Shown here: piece after piece, positions 56,108 to 64,000 of the stretch | Position numbering within the stretch: the stretch's first letter is position 1 | Layout of the letters: each line of letters opens with the position of its first letter | Origin: Silvimonas soli | Lineage (GTDB): Bacteria; Pseudomonadota; Gammaproteobacteria; Burkholderiales; Chitinibacteraceae | Direction: 5' to 3' | DNA: 64,000 bases | Assembly (NCBI RefSeq): GCF_030035605.1 | Contig: NZ_CP106736.1 | Location: 62,001 to 126,000, forward strand | Notes under the pieces: generated by a model | Told to the model about the DNA's origin: nothing | What the model saw: only the letters and a program-made list of their open reading frames with translations | Databases searched by the model: none | Translations under genes and position numbers: made by a program

Positions 56108-58774
56108 TTATTTCATCTGCATGGTCAATCCATCGTGCTCACCCCAGTGCATTAGCACTTCTGCAGGCGCAGCCCCATTTGCTACCTGCCATTGCAGCAA
56201 TGATTGCGAAACCACCGGCAGAATTTGCTGATTCAGCAAATGATCGATATTACGGGCGCCCGTATCAGGCAAAAGGCAGCTTTGTGCAATGAAATCAGAG
56301 AGTGACTCATCAAACGACAGCGCCGAGCGATAATGCTGTGCCATCCGCTGAGCAACCTTGGTCAGCTTCATCTGCACGATGGTACGGATGGCGGTGATGT
56401 CCAAGGGGCGGTAAATCACCGTTTGAAAGCGAGCCAGTAGCGCTGGCTGGAAATGTTCGACCAACAGAGGGCGGATCGCTTCGTGGGCCGCAGCAAGCTC
56501 ACAATCGGCATTGATGTCATGCAACGCCATGAGTTCAGCACTACCCAGATTCGAAGTCATCAAAATCACGGTATTGCGAAAATCAATTTCCCGCCCTTCT
56601 CCATCGCGCATAAAACCGCGATCAAATACTTGATAGAACAGATTAAGCACATCCCGATGTGCTTTTTCGACCTCATCCAGCAGGACAATAGAGTACGGGC
56701 GTTGCCGCACAGCCTCGGTCAACACACCACCCTGGCCGTAGCCCACATATCCGGGCGGCGATCCTTTGAGCTGAGAAACCGTATGAGCTTCCTGGTACTC
56801 AGACAGGTTAATGGTGACCACCGCACGCTCGCCCCCGAACAACGCATCAGACAGCGCCAGGGCTGTCTCAGTTTTGCCAATGCCGGACGGACCAACCAGC
56901 AGAAATACGCCCAGCGGGCCGTCACTGGTTTTCATGCCCGTTTTTGCAGCCCGCAGACTGCTGGCAATACTCGATAGCGCATCCGGTTGCCCAACTACAC
57001 GGCAAGACAATTGGTTTTCCAAAGCCAACAGGCTGGCTTGTTCATTTTTGAGCAAGCTGGCCAATGGGATACCAGTCCAGTCTGCAATCACCGCAGCGAC
57101 GACAGCAGCATCGACCTCGGTATGGACTAGCACGGATTGGTTCTGCTGCAAGGCACTTAGTTGTGTGCGAAGCGTCTGTACAAGCTTGGCGGTTTCGGTA
57201 TCTGGGGCTTTTACATCCGACTTTAAGGCCTCATGCAATTGCCTGACCAGGGACAGTGCTTGCTCGTGCGTTTGCCGTAACGCCATGAGCTGGCGATCTG
57301 CTTCGGATATCTCATGCTCTAGCTCCACCAAGCGAGCAGTGCCATCAGCATGGCCAGCGTGGGCATCCTCTTGCAGTGCGTGCATCTCGGTTTGCAAAGC
57401 GGTCAGCCGCGCCATCAGACGTTCCAGCTCAGCCGGTGTAGCGTCAAGACTCATGCGCACCCGTGCAGCCGCGGTGTCAATCAGATCGACAGCTTTGTCG
57501 GGCAACTGGCGGCCGGTGAGATATCGGCGAGATAACTGGACGGCGGCGGTCACTGCTTCATCCCTGATATGCACGCCGTGGTGGACGGCATAGCGAGACT
57601 GCAAGCCGCGCAGCATCAGGCAAGCGGCGGCATCATCAGGTTCGTCTACCTTGACCATCTGGAAGCGCCGCTCCAGCGCTGCATCACGCTCAAAGTATTG
57701 CTTGTATTCAGACCAGGTGGTGGCGGCAATGGTACGCAACTCTCCGCGGGCAAGTGCAGGCTTGAGCAAGTTGGCGGCATCAGCCTCACCGGCGCTATTC
57801 CCCGCGCCAATCAGGGTGTGCGCCTCGTCGATGAACAGCAGGATGGGTGCAGGGGACGACTGCACCGCATCGATCACATTTTTAAGGCGCTGCTCAAACT
57901 CGCCTTTTACCCCTGCCCCCGCCTGCAGCAACCCGAGATCAAGTACCAGAACCAGCACCGGCTTCAAGTTCTCCGGTACGTCGCCTTCGGCTATTTTCAG
58001 CGCCAGCCCTTCTACCAACGCCGTTTTACCAACGCCCGGATCGCCAACCAGAATGGGATTGTTCTTGCGGCGACGCGCCAGGATGTCAATCATCTGGCGA
58101 ATTTCAATATCGCGCCCAAAAACCGGGTCGATCTGGCCAGCCCGGGCTTTTTCAGTCAGATCAATGGTAAAGCGCTGTAGTGCTTCAGGCCGGGCTTGCA
58201 GCTGCGGCGAGACGGCCTTTGTAACCGTGCTTTGAGGTGCTCCGGAGGTATCAGCCTCTTTTGCGCTAAATACTGGACTTGTCGATGCAGCAGGAGCGGG
58301 AGCTTCTGCGGAAACGGGATCAAGCTCTGGCAACAACCGCCGAATTTGTGATGCCGAAAGACTCAACAGCGGCCAGGCTTCGTGAGCACGCAATAAATGG
58401 GGGTTGTCCTGCAGCGCCTGCAATAAGTGAGCCGAACGTATTTGCTCGCTGTTTTGTTCCAGCGAGGCGATCAGCCACGCACTTTCCAGCCACTCCCCCA
58501 GCGAGCGGGATAGACCAGGTTTGCCCCGTAAATCGTGCGGGCTTCGCTCAAGTGCGGTTAGCAGACCCTGCCAGATGACATCCATATCCAGCTCGTAACG
58601 ACGGACAATTACCGGAATATCTCCGTCCCCGGGCTCCAGCAATTTCACGAGCCAATGCTCGGGAGTAATGTCAGTGTGGGCGCGTGTTTGGGCAAGACCG
58701 GCAGCGGCCTCCAGCGCACGGGTGCAATAATCATTGAGGCGGCGCAGCAATTGGGCAGGATCGCGAAGTGACAT
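56108..58774 (-). CDS. tssH: T6SS AAA+ unfoldase TssH (ClpV)
   Basis: 888-residue ATPase that disassembles contracted T6SS sheaths so they can be reused. A Clp-N domain (about 1-160) binds the sheath. Walker A 1 is GDPGVGKTALVEG, and Walker A 2 is GPSGIGKTETALAL. The second Walker B/pore region includes SPPGYVGYGQGGVLTEAVRQRPYS, with the ClpB-type pore Tyr. The middle coiled coil (about 425-530) is shorter than in ClpB, as is usual for ClpV. ATG 58774 begins MSLRDPAQLLRRLN; the frame stays open upstream. Last gene of the leftward cluster. Confidence 0.95.
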   Translation of the reverse strand: MSLRDPAQLLRRLNDYCTRALEAAAGLAQTRAHTDITPEHWLVKLLEPGDGDIPVIVRRYELDMDVIWQGLLTALERSPHDLRGKPGLSRSLGEWLESAWLIASLEQNSEQIRSAHLLQALQDNPHLLRAHEAWPLLSLSASQIRRLLPELDPVSAEAPAPAASTSPVFSAKEADTSGAPQSTVTKAVSPQLQARPEALQRFTIDLTEKARAGQIDPVFGRDIEIRQMIDILARRRKNNPILVGDPGVGKTALVEGLALKIAEGDVPENLKPVLVLVLDLGLLQAGAGVKGEFEQRLKNVIDAVQSSPAPILLFIDEAHTLIGAGNSAGEADAANLLKPALARGELRTIAATTWSEYKQYFERDAALERRFQMVKVDEPDDAAACLMLRGLQSRYAVHHGVHIRDEAVTAAVQLSRRYLTGRQLPDKAVDLIDTAAARVRMSLDATPAELERLMARLTALQTEMHALQEDAHAGHADGTARLVELEHEISEADRQLMALRQTHEQALSLVRQLHEALKSDVKAPDTETAKLVQTLRTQLSALQQNQSVLVHTEVDAAVVAAVIADWTGIPLASLLKNEQASLLALENQLSCRVVGQPDALSSIASSLRAAKTGMKTSDGPLGVFLLVGPSGIGKTETALALSDALFGGERAVVTINLSEYQEAHTVSQLKGSPPGYVGYGQGGVLTEAVRQRPYSIVLLDEVEKAHRDVLNLFYQVFDRGFMRDGEGREIDFRNTVILMTSNLGSAELMALHDINADCELAAAHEAIRPLLVEHFQPALLARFQTVIYRPLDITAIRTIVQMKLTKVAQRMAQHYRSALSFDESLSDFIAQSCLLPDTGARNIDHLLNQQILPVVSQSLLQWQVANGAAPAEVLMHWGEHDGLTMQMK

Positions 58775-58823
58775 GGTGGCGTGGCCTGGTAGCAAAAAGC
58801 AGGGGGAGAGATAAAACATGAAC

Positions 58824-58845
58824 CGGCCCGCCGGACGACGGGCCG
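58824..58845 (-). other. Stem-loop between hcp and tssH
   Basis: CGGCCCG (58824-58830) / CGGGCCG (58839-58845) with an 8-nt loop, in the 99-bp gap. No U-run directly follows on the minus strand. Such elements can raise the level of the upstream mRNA (hcp) relative to tssH; that role is inferred. Confidence 0.5.
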
Positions 58846-58873
58846 AGCAATAGCAGACTTGGTTAAAACCGCC

Positions 58874-59359
58874 TTAGCGGCCTTCAGTCCAGCTATCGGA
58901 GTGGATGATGTTGCCATCTTTGTACGCCCACGTGATTTTCTCGTAGCGCATTTCGACCTTTTCCGGATGGTTGTATTTCTCTTTGCCCGGCTCTTTGATG
59001 TTATGCATTACCGGGGAAACGCCTACGACCTTGACGTTATCCAGTTTGGTATTGAAGTACTCCACTTCGTTACCGGCATCATCAATCTTGTACCACTTGA
59101 TTTCGACGCTTTTCAGGGTCTGACCGCTGGTCACAGCCTTGTACAGGTACGGCGAAGATGCATCGGTTTCCTTGAAGAACACCAGCGGCTCATGCACGCG
59201 AGTGCCGGTCAGTTTGCCGGTATTGCCGTCGGTAGGAATACGCACGCCGTGCGTGAACTCGACGACTTCAACGCTGCCTTCACGCCCTTGTACAGTCACG
59301 GAGCCCTTGATGTCGGCGCCGCCGTCATCCTTTAGCCACATATATGCTGGAATTGCCAT
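58874..59359 (-). CDS. hcp: T6SS tube protein Hcp (TssD)
   Basis: 161-residue protein of the Hcp family that forms the hexameric inner tube of the T6SS and is secreted. AIPAYMWLKDDGGADIKGSV opens the family fold, and the C-terminal RYEKITWAYKDGNIIHSDSW is also typical. Preceded by GGAG. It lies between the OmpA-like gene and tssH and is flanked by a stem-loop, which fits its need for high expression. Confidence 0.95.
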   Translation of the reverse strand: MAIPAYMWLKDDGGADIKGSVTVQGREGSVEVVEFTHGVRIPTDGNTGKLTGTRVHEPLVFFKETDASSPYLYKAVTSGQTLKSVEIKWYKIDDAGNEVEYFNTKLDNVKVVGVSPVMHNIKEPGKEKYNHPEKVEMRYEKITWAYKDGNIIHSDSWTEGR

Positions 59360-59413
59360 GAGTCATTTCTCCTTGGGGTAGTTGATGCTGCCTTGCAGGC
59401 AGCGCGGGTTACA

Positions 59414-61063
59414 TCAATGCGCCGGGATATCCGGCACAAGCGTAATTTCGACGCGCCGGTTGCGTGCCTTGTTGGCGACGCTGTCATTTGGCGCAAGCGG
59501 CGTGCTGCCACCAAAACCTTTAACGGCAAAGTGCGAAGGTGGCAGGCTGGACATATTGATGAACCAGTCCCGTACGGCAATGGCGCGGGCCTCGGATAAT
59601 TTCTGGTTGATAGCAGGGTTGCCGGTGTTATCGGTATGCCCTGCAATCAGGGCTTGTTTTTCCGGATTGGCGGTGATGCTCATCAGGGCGGTCATCAAAA
59701 CGCGGTTTGCGTCCGGCTTAAGGGTTGCCTTGCCGCTGTCAAATAACGACAAGCTATCCAGGCTAATCATGGCTGGTGGAGGTGGAGGCGGCGCGTATCC
59801 GCGGATTTCGCGCTCAAGCAAAGGCAAAAGGCCCTCACCGCGATACATTCCCCAGCTCAGACGCCAAGGGACGCCTGTACGAGCAAATGACAGCAACTGA
59901 TCGCGGTCAGCTTGAAGTTGCCTCAGCGCGCCAAGCTTGGCGCCCGGCATCTGATAACCTGTCAACCGATAGCTGCCAATGTCGTCACGAATCTGCTGGA
60001 TCAGGCGTTCGTTACCCAAGTACGATGCCGCCATGGCTGCGGCGACCGCTAACGCCGTGAAGCTCATCGCATCCAACAGCCCACGCAACCAGCCTGCGCA
60101 ACGCCAGGAGTGAGGCAAATGTGGCACGATGGGCAACGGCAGAGGAGCGCCTGCCGGCAGGCCAGCGTGCGAGGCTGGCACCAGTGCGGCACGATCTTTG
60201 AGCCATTGCGCCCACAGATGTTGCGGTACGCTGGCCTCCAAAGTGTTGCTCACCAATACACCCTGCAGTTTCAAGGGCGCTAATCCATTGACGGTTGTAC
60301 CCAGCATTGGCAGTGCCTGCTCTTGTGTCCATGCCAGGAGAGCCTGGGTTCGCGCGTTGTAACGGTGCACCAGCGAAGGCGCTCCGCAGACACTGTCCAG
60401 CGAGCAGGTATCCAGTCGCTGCAGGAGTGCCGGGATTTGAGTCGCCGCAGGTTGCGGCCGGCCCAGCGCGGAAATCAGAGTGCCGCGCCAATCCAGCTGG
60501 GTGCCAGTTCCTTCATCCAACCGTGCAAATAAGGTGAGATAAGCCGGAATGCGTTGCGCAACGCGGCGTTGCAATCCGGCTATGGCATAACGCCAGCCCA
60601 CGAGATCGCCTTGCAACCTGGCAAGATCAGTACTTTGCTCCGGGGCCACACCAAGTACGACCGCATCGGGTGCTCGCGAACGCCAGTACTGCAACCGTTG
60701 GGAGACGGGAAGCAACATTGACGATTCCGGCACATCAATCCAGACCGCGTTGCCATCATGTACGGTAGTTGGCTGATGTCCCCGGTTGCCACCGGCTCGG
60801 CATACCAGAATTACCGGTGTGTCGTCACGCAGATCTCGAGGTAAATCCTGCAAGACCGGGCCAGATGCAAACTGGATTTGCTGGGTCTGTTGTTGCCGGC
60901 AGCGGCGCTGCCGATAAACCAGGACAATGCAAATCCCGACAAGAACCGCGGCACTGGTACCCCATTTCCAAGCGGGACTGAACGGCAAGCTGAACTGGCA
61001 CAATGCGAGTAACAGGTAACCCAGCCAGAGGGTCACAGGAATAAAAGGATAGCGACGAAACAC
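59414..61063 (-). CDS. T6SS-associated OmpA-domain inner-membrane protein
   Basis: 549-residue protein. Two N-terminal hydrophobic helices (about 9-50) are followed by a large soluble region (60-330), another hydrophobic segment (about 335-353), a linker with a poly-Pro stretch (about 430-437) and a C-terminal OmpA domain (about 440-549). The OmpA domain includes LFDSGKATLKPDANRVL and IAGHTDNTGNPAINQKLSEARA, with NKARNRRVEI at the end, and should bind peptidoglycan. It lies 5 bp after tssL, so it probably anchors the baseplate or the membrane complex to the cell wall. I do not recognise the 60-430 region, which has no clear TssM signature. Confidence 0.85.
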   Translation of the reverse strand: MFRRYPFIPVTLWLGYLLLALCQFSLPFSPAWKWGTSAAVLVGICIVLVYRQRRCRQQQTQQIQFASGPVLQDLPRDLRDDTPVILVCRAGGNRGHQPTTVHDGNAVWIDVPESSMLLPVSQRLQYWRSRAPDAVVLGVAPEQSTDLARLQGDLVGWRYAIAGLQRRVAQRIPAYLTLFARLDEGTGTQLDWRGTLISALGRPQPAATQIPALLQRLDTCSLDSVCGAPSLVHRYNARTQALLAWTQEQALPMLGTTVNGLAPLKLQGVLVSNTLEASVPQHLWAQWLKDRAALVPASHAGLPAGAPLPLPIVPHLPHSWRCAGWLRGLLDAMSFTALAVAAAMAASYLGNERLIQQIRDDIGSYRLTGYQMPGAKLGALRQLQADRDQLLSFARTGVPWRLSWGMYRGEGLLPLLEREIRGYAPPPPPPAMISLDSLSLFDSGKATLKPDANRVLMTALMSITANPEKQALIAGHTDNTGNPAINQKLSEARAIAVRDWFINMSSLPPSHFAVKGFGGSTPLAPNDSVANKARNRRVEITLVPDIPAH

Positions 61064-61068
61064 GATGG

Positions 61069-61734
61069 CTAGCCTTTGACCGAAGTCGTTAGCGCGGCTA
61101 CCTGGGCATCAAGCAGATGCATCAACATCAGGCCCAATATCACGGTCAGCGCACTAATCAACAACAACCACATCAAGGGCGAGAGACCACGCCAGTTACT
61201 TAGCCACGCCCCCTGCCCGGCCTTGACCAACAGAGACGGGGTTGGCTGGTTGCTCTGATCCAGGCTTTTCAACGCGTTAAAGGTATTCATACGCGCTGGA
61301 TCAGTTTCGCTGGGGTAACGCCCGCAAAAGCCAAGGCCAAGCACGATCACATAGGTTTCGATCAGGGTAGTATCTGGAACACTCTGCCTGAGCAAGGCAT
61401 TAATCTGCTCATAAACCGTCTCGCCAGCGTTATAACTATTGAAAAAGCGGACTTGTAGCGGTTCCGCTTCCCATTCGCTGCGCATTTCTTCCGGCAATGA
61501 GCGCAATGCACTTTCATCCAGCAGTGCGCACTGGGCGTGGCTAATCTCTTCTATAACTGCGGATGAAAGCCCAGCATCCTGCAGCTGCAACCGCATGGTT
61601 TGCGCAAGTTCAATGCAACGGGCACGCCAACGACCAGGATCGGGAATGTCTGGCTTCTCGGCGAGCAAAGATACCTGTAAAGCAGTATCGCGAAACAAAG
61701 GACGGATCAGAGAGGCTGAGGGAGTGGGCATCAT
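61069..61734 (-). CDS. tssL: T6SS membrane-complex protein TssL (DotU family)
   Basis: 221-residue inner-membrane protein with a cytoplasmic DotU-type domain (about 1-180; EEISHAQCALLDE, FFNSYNAGETVYEQINALL, YVIVLGLGFCGRYP) and one C-terminal transmembrane helix (about 187-207). It recruits the baseplate to the membrane complex. Its ATG overlaps the TGA of tssK by four bases (ATGA), indicating coupling. No peptidoglycan-binding extension is fused here; the separate OmpA-like protein next door may supply it. Confidence 0.93.
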   Translation of the reverse strand: MMPTPSASLIRPLFRDTALQVSLLAEKPDIPDPGRWRARCIELAQTMRLQLQDAGLSSAVIEEISHAQCALLDESALRSLPEEMRSEWEAEPLQVRFFNSYNAGETVYEQINALLRQSVPDTTLIETYVIVLGLGFCGRYPSETDPARMNTFNALKSLDQSNQPTPSLLVKAGQGAWLSNWRGLSPLMWLLLISALTVILGLMLMHLLDAQVAALTTSVKG

Positions 61735-63077
61735 GTACGCAGGACTGCAAAGAGTTCGACAGTGACTTCAGGAATGGAAGCCGGGATGTAAATACTGCAA
61801 GAACGCGTCTGCAACATCCGGGCAAATGCGGGATCGCGGCCATCCAGCGAGAAATATTGGTTTTCCAGCCGCAACGGTACGGCAGACGGCACCCGCTGCA
61901 GCGCCGTGAGTGGCACCCCGGCAACTGCAGAGTTAAGGATGCGTTCCACTTCTTCCGGTGCGCCCAACTTGCAAACCATCGGCAGTTGCTGCTGCAACTG
62001 ATGGCCGGGGATGGTGGCGTGGATGGACAGAAAGAAATCAGCATCCGCCAGCAGGCGCTCGTCGTTAAGATGCGCGCGCCACAATGTGGGTCGCACACGT
62101 TCAAGTGCAATTGGAATAACTGGCGACGGAATAACTGTATCCAGCAAATCCCGAATCAATTGCTCAAGTTGCCCGAACACCAGTTGTAACTGGTCATGCC
62201 GATAGGCCGGGATACGGTCCAGATCGTTTTCCAGCGAGAATGCACTTAGCGAGCCCGCAAGTCGCGCCAGCGCCAGCCATAGTTGCTCAGGATGCTGATC
62301 GGGATGGGTACTCAGGTGCATCAACTCGGGCCACGTCGTGTTAATACAATTCAGTAGCCAGAACAGAGAGACATCAGAGACTGAATAATCCGCTACGTTC
62401 TGGTTACGCTCACCGCGGCGGGCAGCCAGTTGGCCGCCGCGTGCCCGCAAGATATCGGTCAAACGTTCAACTAGTCCTGTCAGGCAGGGACTGGCACTTA
62501 AAGTCAGGCACGGTGGAATCCAGTCAGCATCCAGGCGAAAGCGCCCTCCCGTATCTCGTTTGAGACGGGCGACTGGGCAACTAATTAGATCTGAGTGAAT
62601 TTCAAAATCAAAGACCAAAAATAAATTAAGTCGCTCCACGCCCATTTCAGCAACAGCATCACCAAACAAATCATTCACTTGAGCATATTCAGTGCGAAAC
62701 CTTCTGGCACGTGCATTTTGTCGCGATTCATTAACGCAATTACTGCCATTTACATCGTAAAGCGGCAATGCAACCGAAACCACTATCAGCTGGATATCGG
62801 CGGGGATATCGGTCAAATCCCGAGCAGCGGGCAGCCATTCACCCAGTCTGGCGTCAATAATCGTTCCATCCGCCAAACGCATATCAATTTCTCGTAATTT
62901 TATTTTATTTAAATCGAGAATTGATTCATCCCATGCGATGCGTTGAATGCCCCAGTTATGGATAGTGGCGAGTTTGGCGGCAGCAGCGGTCTGAGCTTGA
63001 TGAAACAGCCCTTGCTGCTGGAAGTGCTGAGGCAGCAGCAATGCGCCCTCTGACCATAAAGGCTTGAAGATTTTCAT
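61731..63077 (-). CDS. tssK: T6SS baseplate protein TssK
   Basis: 448-residue protein of the TssK family that links baseplate and membrane complex. PLWSEGALLLPQHFQQQGLFHQ at the start is the typical N-terminus. SCPVARLKRD and RTLWRAHLNDERL-like stretches and a C-terminal receptor-like domain follow, at usual family length. First gene of the leftward T6SS series, starting from the 369-bp intergenic region. Confidence 0.94.
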   Translation of the reverse strand: MKIFKPLWSEGALLLPQHFQQQGLFHQAQTAAAAKLATIHNWGIQRIAWDESILDLNKIKLREIDMRLADGTIIDARLGEWLPAARDLTDIPADIQLIVVSVALPLYDVNGSNCVNESRQNARARRFRTEYAQVNDLFGDAVAEMGVERLNLFLVFDFEIHSDLISCPVARLKRDTGGRFRLDADWIPPCLTLSASPCLTGLVERLTDILRARGGQLAARRGERNQNVADYSVSDVSLFWLLNCINTTWPELMHLSTHPDQHPEQLWLALARLAGSLSAFSLENDLDRIPAYRHDQLQLVFGQLEQLIRDLLDTVIPSPVIPIALERVRPTLWRAHLNDERLLADADFFLSIHATIPGHQLQQQLPMVCKLGAPEEVERILNSAVAGVPLTALQRVPSAVPLRLENQYFSLDGRDPAFARMLQTRSCSIYIPASIPEVTVELFAVLRT

Positions 63078-63446
63078 GCGTTATATACAGACCGGTTAAC
63101 TTGCCATCCAGCAAAAGCCATGCATTGAGCAATTCAAAAGACTGGCAAGAATTATGATAATTACAAGAATTGGCGCTTCCAACTTGTTCCGTAGCAGAAT
63201 TGCCATGCTGGTGTTGCGCAGTTCAAAAATATTACAGTACTATTCAGCGCAACTCAATCCACAAATAATCGTCATTCAATTTCTCATTATTAGAATAATA
63301 AGTAATTGATATCTGGATATTTGGCTTTAAGAGTTTTCCTACGGAAAATACAGAAATTACACACAGTTCAATCGGTACGGAGCAAGAAACCTGGTTTTAT
63401 GCAAAACGGAAATTGCAATTCCGTTAATCTCAAGGAGCAATTAAAA
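63078..63446. promoter_or_regulatory. Divergent T6SS promoter region with palindromes
   Basis: 369 bp between tssK and tssB, unusually AT-rich. It contains a 32-bp imperfect palindrome (63277-63308, 26 of 32 positions symmetric, core ATTATT-AG-AATAAT) and a Fur-like sequence ATTATGATAATTAC (63151-63164). No gene is visible. Confidence 0.55.
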
Positions 63447-63953
63447 GTGGCAGACAGTTTTCAGAACGAAGTCCCGGCGGCCCGGATCAACATCAAGCTT
63501 GACCTGCACACAGGGGGCGCACAGAAGAAGGTAGAGCTACCGCTCAAGCTGATGGTGATGGGCGATTTCAGCAATGGCCAAGACACCCGCCCAGTAGCAG
63601 AACGCCCCAAGGTATCCATCAACAAGAACAACTTTGATTCCGTTCTGGCTGAACTCAATCCGTCGGCCCGGATCGCGGCCCCGAACTTGCTCGGAGGTGA
63701 CGCGGAAGAGGTGCTGGTTGATCTTGACTTCAAATCCATGAAGGACTTTCACCCCGAACAGGTGGCCAAGAATATCCCGCAACTACGCGCACTGCTGGCC
63801 ATGCGCAATTTGTTGCGCGACCTCAAATCAAATTTGCTCGACAACGCTTCATTCCGTCGTGAGCTCGAAAAAATCCTCAAAGACCCGTCGCTGTCCGCCA
63901 ACTTGCGCACAGAACTGGAAAAAGTTGCCCCCGTAGATAGCGACGCTGTCTGA
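63447..63953 (+). CDS. tssB: T6SS sheath protein TssB
   Basis: 168-residue small sheath subunit (VipA/TssB family). The GTG at 63447 has AAGGAG 9 bases upstream and gives the normal length; the frame continues upstream to 63306 but that part is not family-like. VELPLKLMVMGDFSNGQDTRPVAERPKVSINKNNF is diagnostic. It pairs with TssC, which starts 16 bp later. Confidence 0.94.
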   Translation: MADSFQNEVPAARINIKLDLHTGGAQKKVELPLKLMVMGDFSNGQDTRPVAERPKVSINKNNFDSVLAELNPSARIAAPNLLGGDAEEVLVDLDFKSMKDFHPEQVAKNIPQLRALLAMRNLLRDLKSNLLDNASFRRELEKILKDPSLSANLRTELEKVAPVDSDAV

Positions 63954-63969
63954 ACCCGGAGAAGTGAAT

Positions 63970-64000
63970 ATGTCGATGCAAGAAACCCAGGCTAGCAATG
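63970..64000 (+). CDS. tssC: T6SS sheath protein TssC, 5' end only
   Basis: The ATG at 63970 is preceded by GGAG and opens MSMQETQASN before the window ends. Its position right after tssB makes TssC (VipB), the large sheath subunit, by far the likeliest identity. The ten residues themselves are not diagnostic. Confidence 0.75.
   Translation, partial: MSMQETQASN

Noticed and set aside
58824..58845. Stem-loop between hcp and tssH as a true terminator
   Set aside because: The stem is not followed directly by a U-run. tssH needs to be transcribed from upstream and no separate promoter was seen.

Overview
The window looks like chromosomal DNA of a free-living betaproteobacterium. It has moderately high GC and dense, short-spaced genes. 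It carries a DUF2863 protein (largely a betaproteobacterial family), an AcnB/AcnA pair, a complete homogentisate pathway and a type VI secretion cluster. A Neisseriales/Chromobacteriaceae-like host is my inference; nothing here is species-diagnostic. I see no phage, transposase, tRNA, rRNA or CRISPR array. Two families of short REP-like palindromic repeats occur in intergenic DNA.

Layout. 1-2358: CUT2-type sugar ABC importer (ATPase cut by the window edge, permease, binding protein). 2843-5310: DHA2 drug exporter divergent from an XRE/MmyB-type regulator. 5326-9549: ATM1-type ABC exporter and a TonB-dependent siderophore receptor with a candidate Fur box. 9921-15117: small secreted proteins, an orphan Rieske oxygenase, a DUF1456 protein, the tRNA hydroxylase TrhO and a DUF2145 protein. 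15202-25187: acnB, LysR regulators, a hydrolase, an atypical SDR, a flavodoxin-fold reductase and acnA. 25457-28760: GFA protein, GH1 (probable 6-phospho-beta-glucosidase) and a secreted GH5. 28881-34515: LysR regulator and hppD-hmgA-fahA-maiA, taking 4-hydroxyphenylpyruvate to fumarate and acetoacetate.

34526-43020 is the most interesting region. It is a six-gene leftward operon: NMT1/TauA-type binding protein, permease, ATPase, two DUF1989 proteins (formerly urea-amidolyase-associated proteins 1 and 2) and a biotin-dependent carboxylase of the urea carboxylase family. Its leader contains a clear guanidine-I (ykkC) riboswitch. Upstream lie a good sigma-54 -24/-12 element and two NtrC-like half sites 31 bp apart. 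Together these indicate guanidine uptake and assimilation as a nitrogen source, switched on by nitrogen limitation and gated by guanidine. The usual allophanate hydrolase gene is absent from the locus and from the window.

43078-55850 holds mostly housekeeping and stress genes: VOC protein, WbuC cupin, FecR-domain protein, SMR exporter, MscS channel, DEAD-box helicase with an RGG-like tail, GNAT, Rnk, DUF2863, UbiB-like kinase, NlpC/P60 hydrolase with a Lys-rich tail, and an orphan astA. 56108-64000 is one side and the start of the other side of a T6SS cluster: tssK-tssL-ompA-like-hcp-tssH leftward, tssB-tssC rightward. The 369 bp between them carries a 32-bp imperfect palindrome and a Fur-like sequence.
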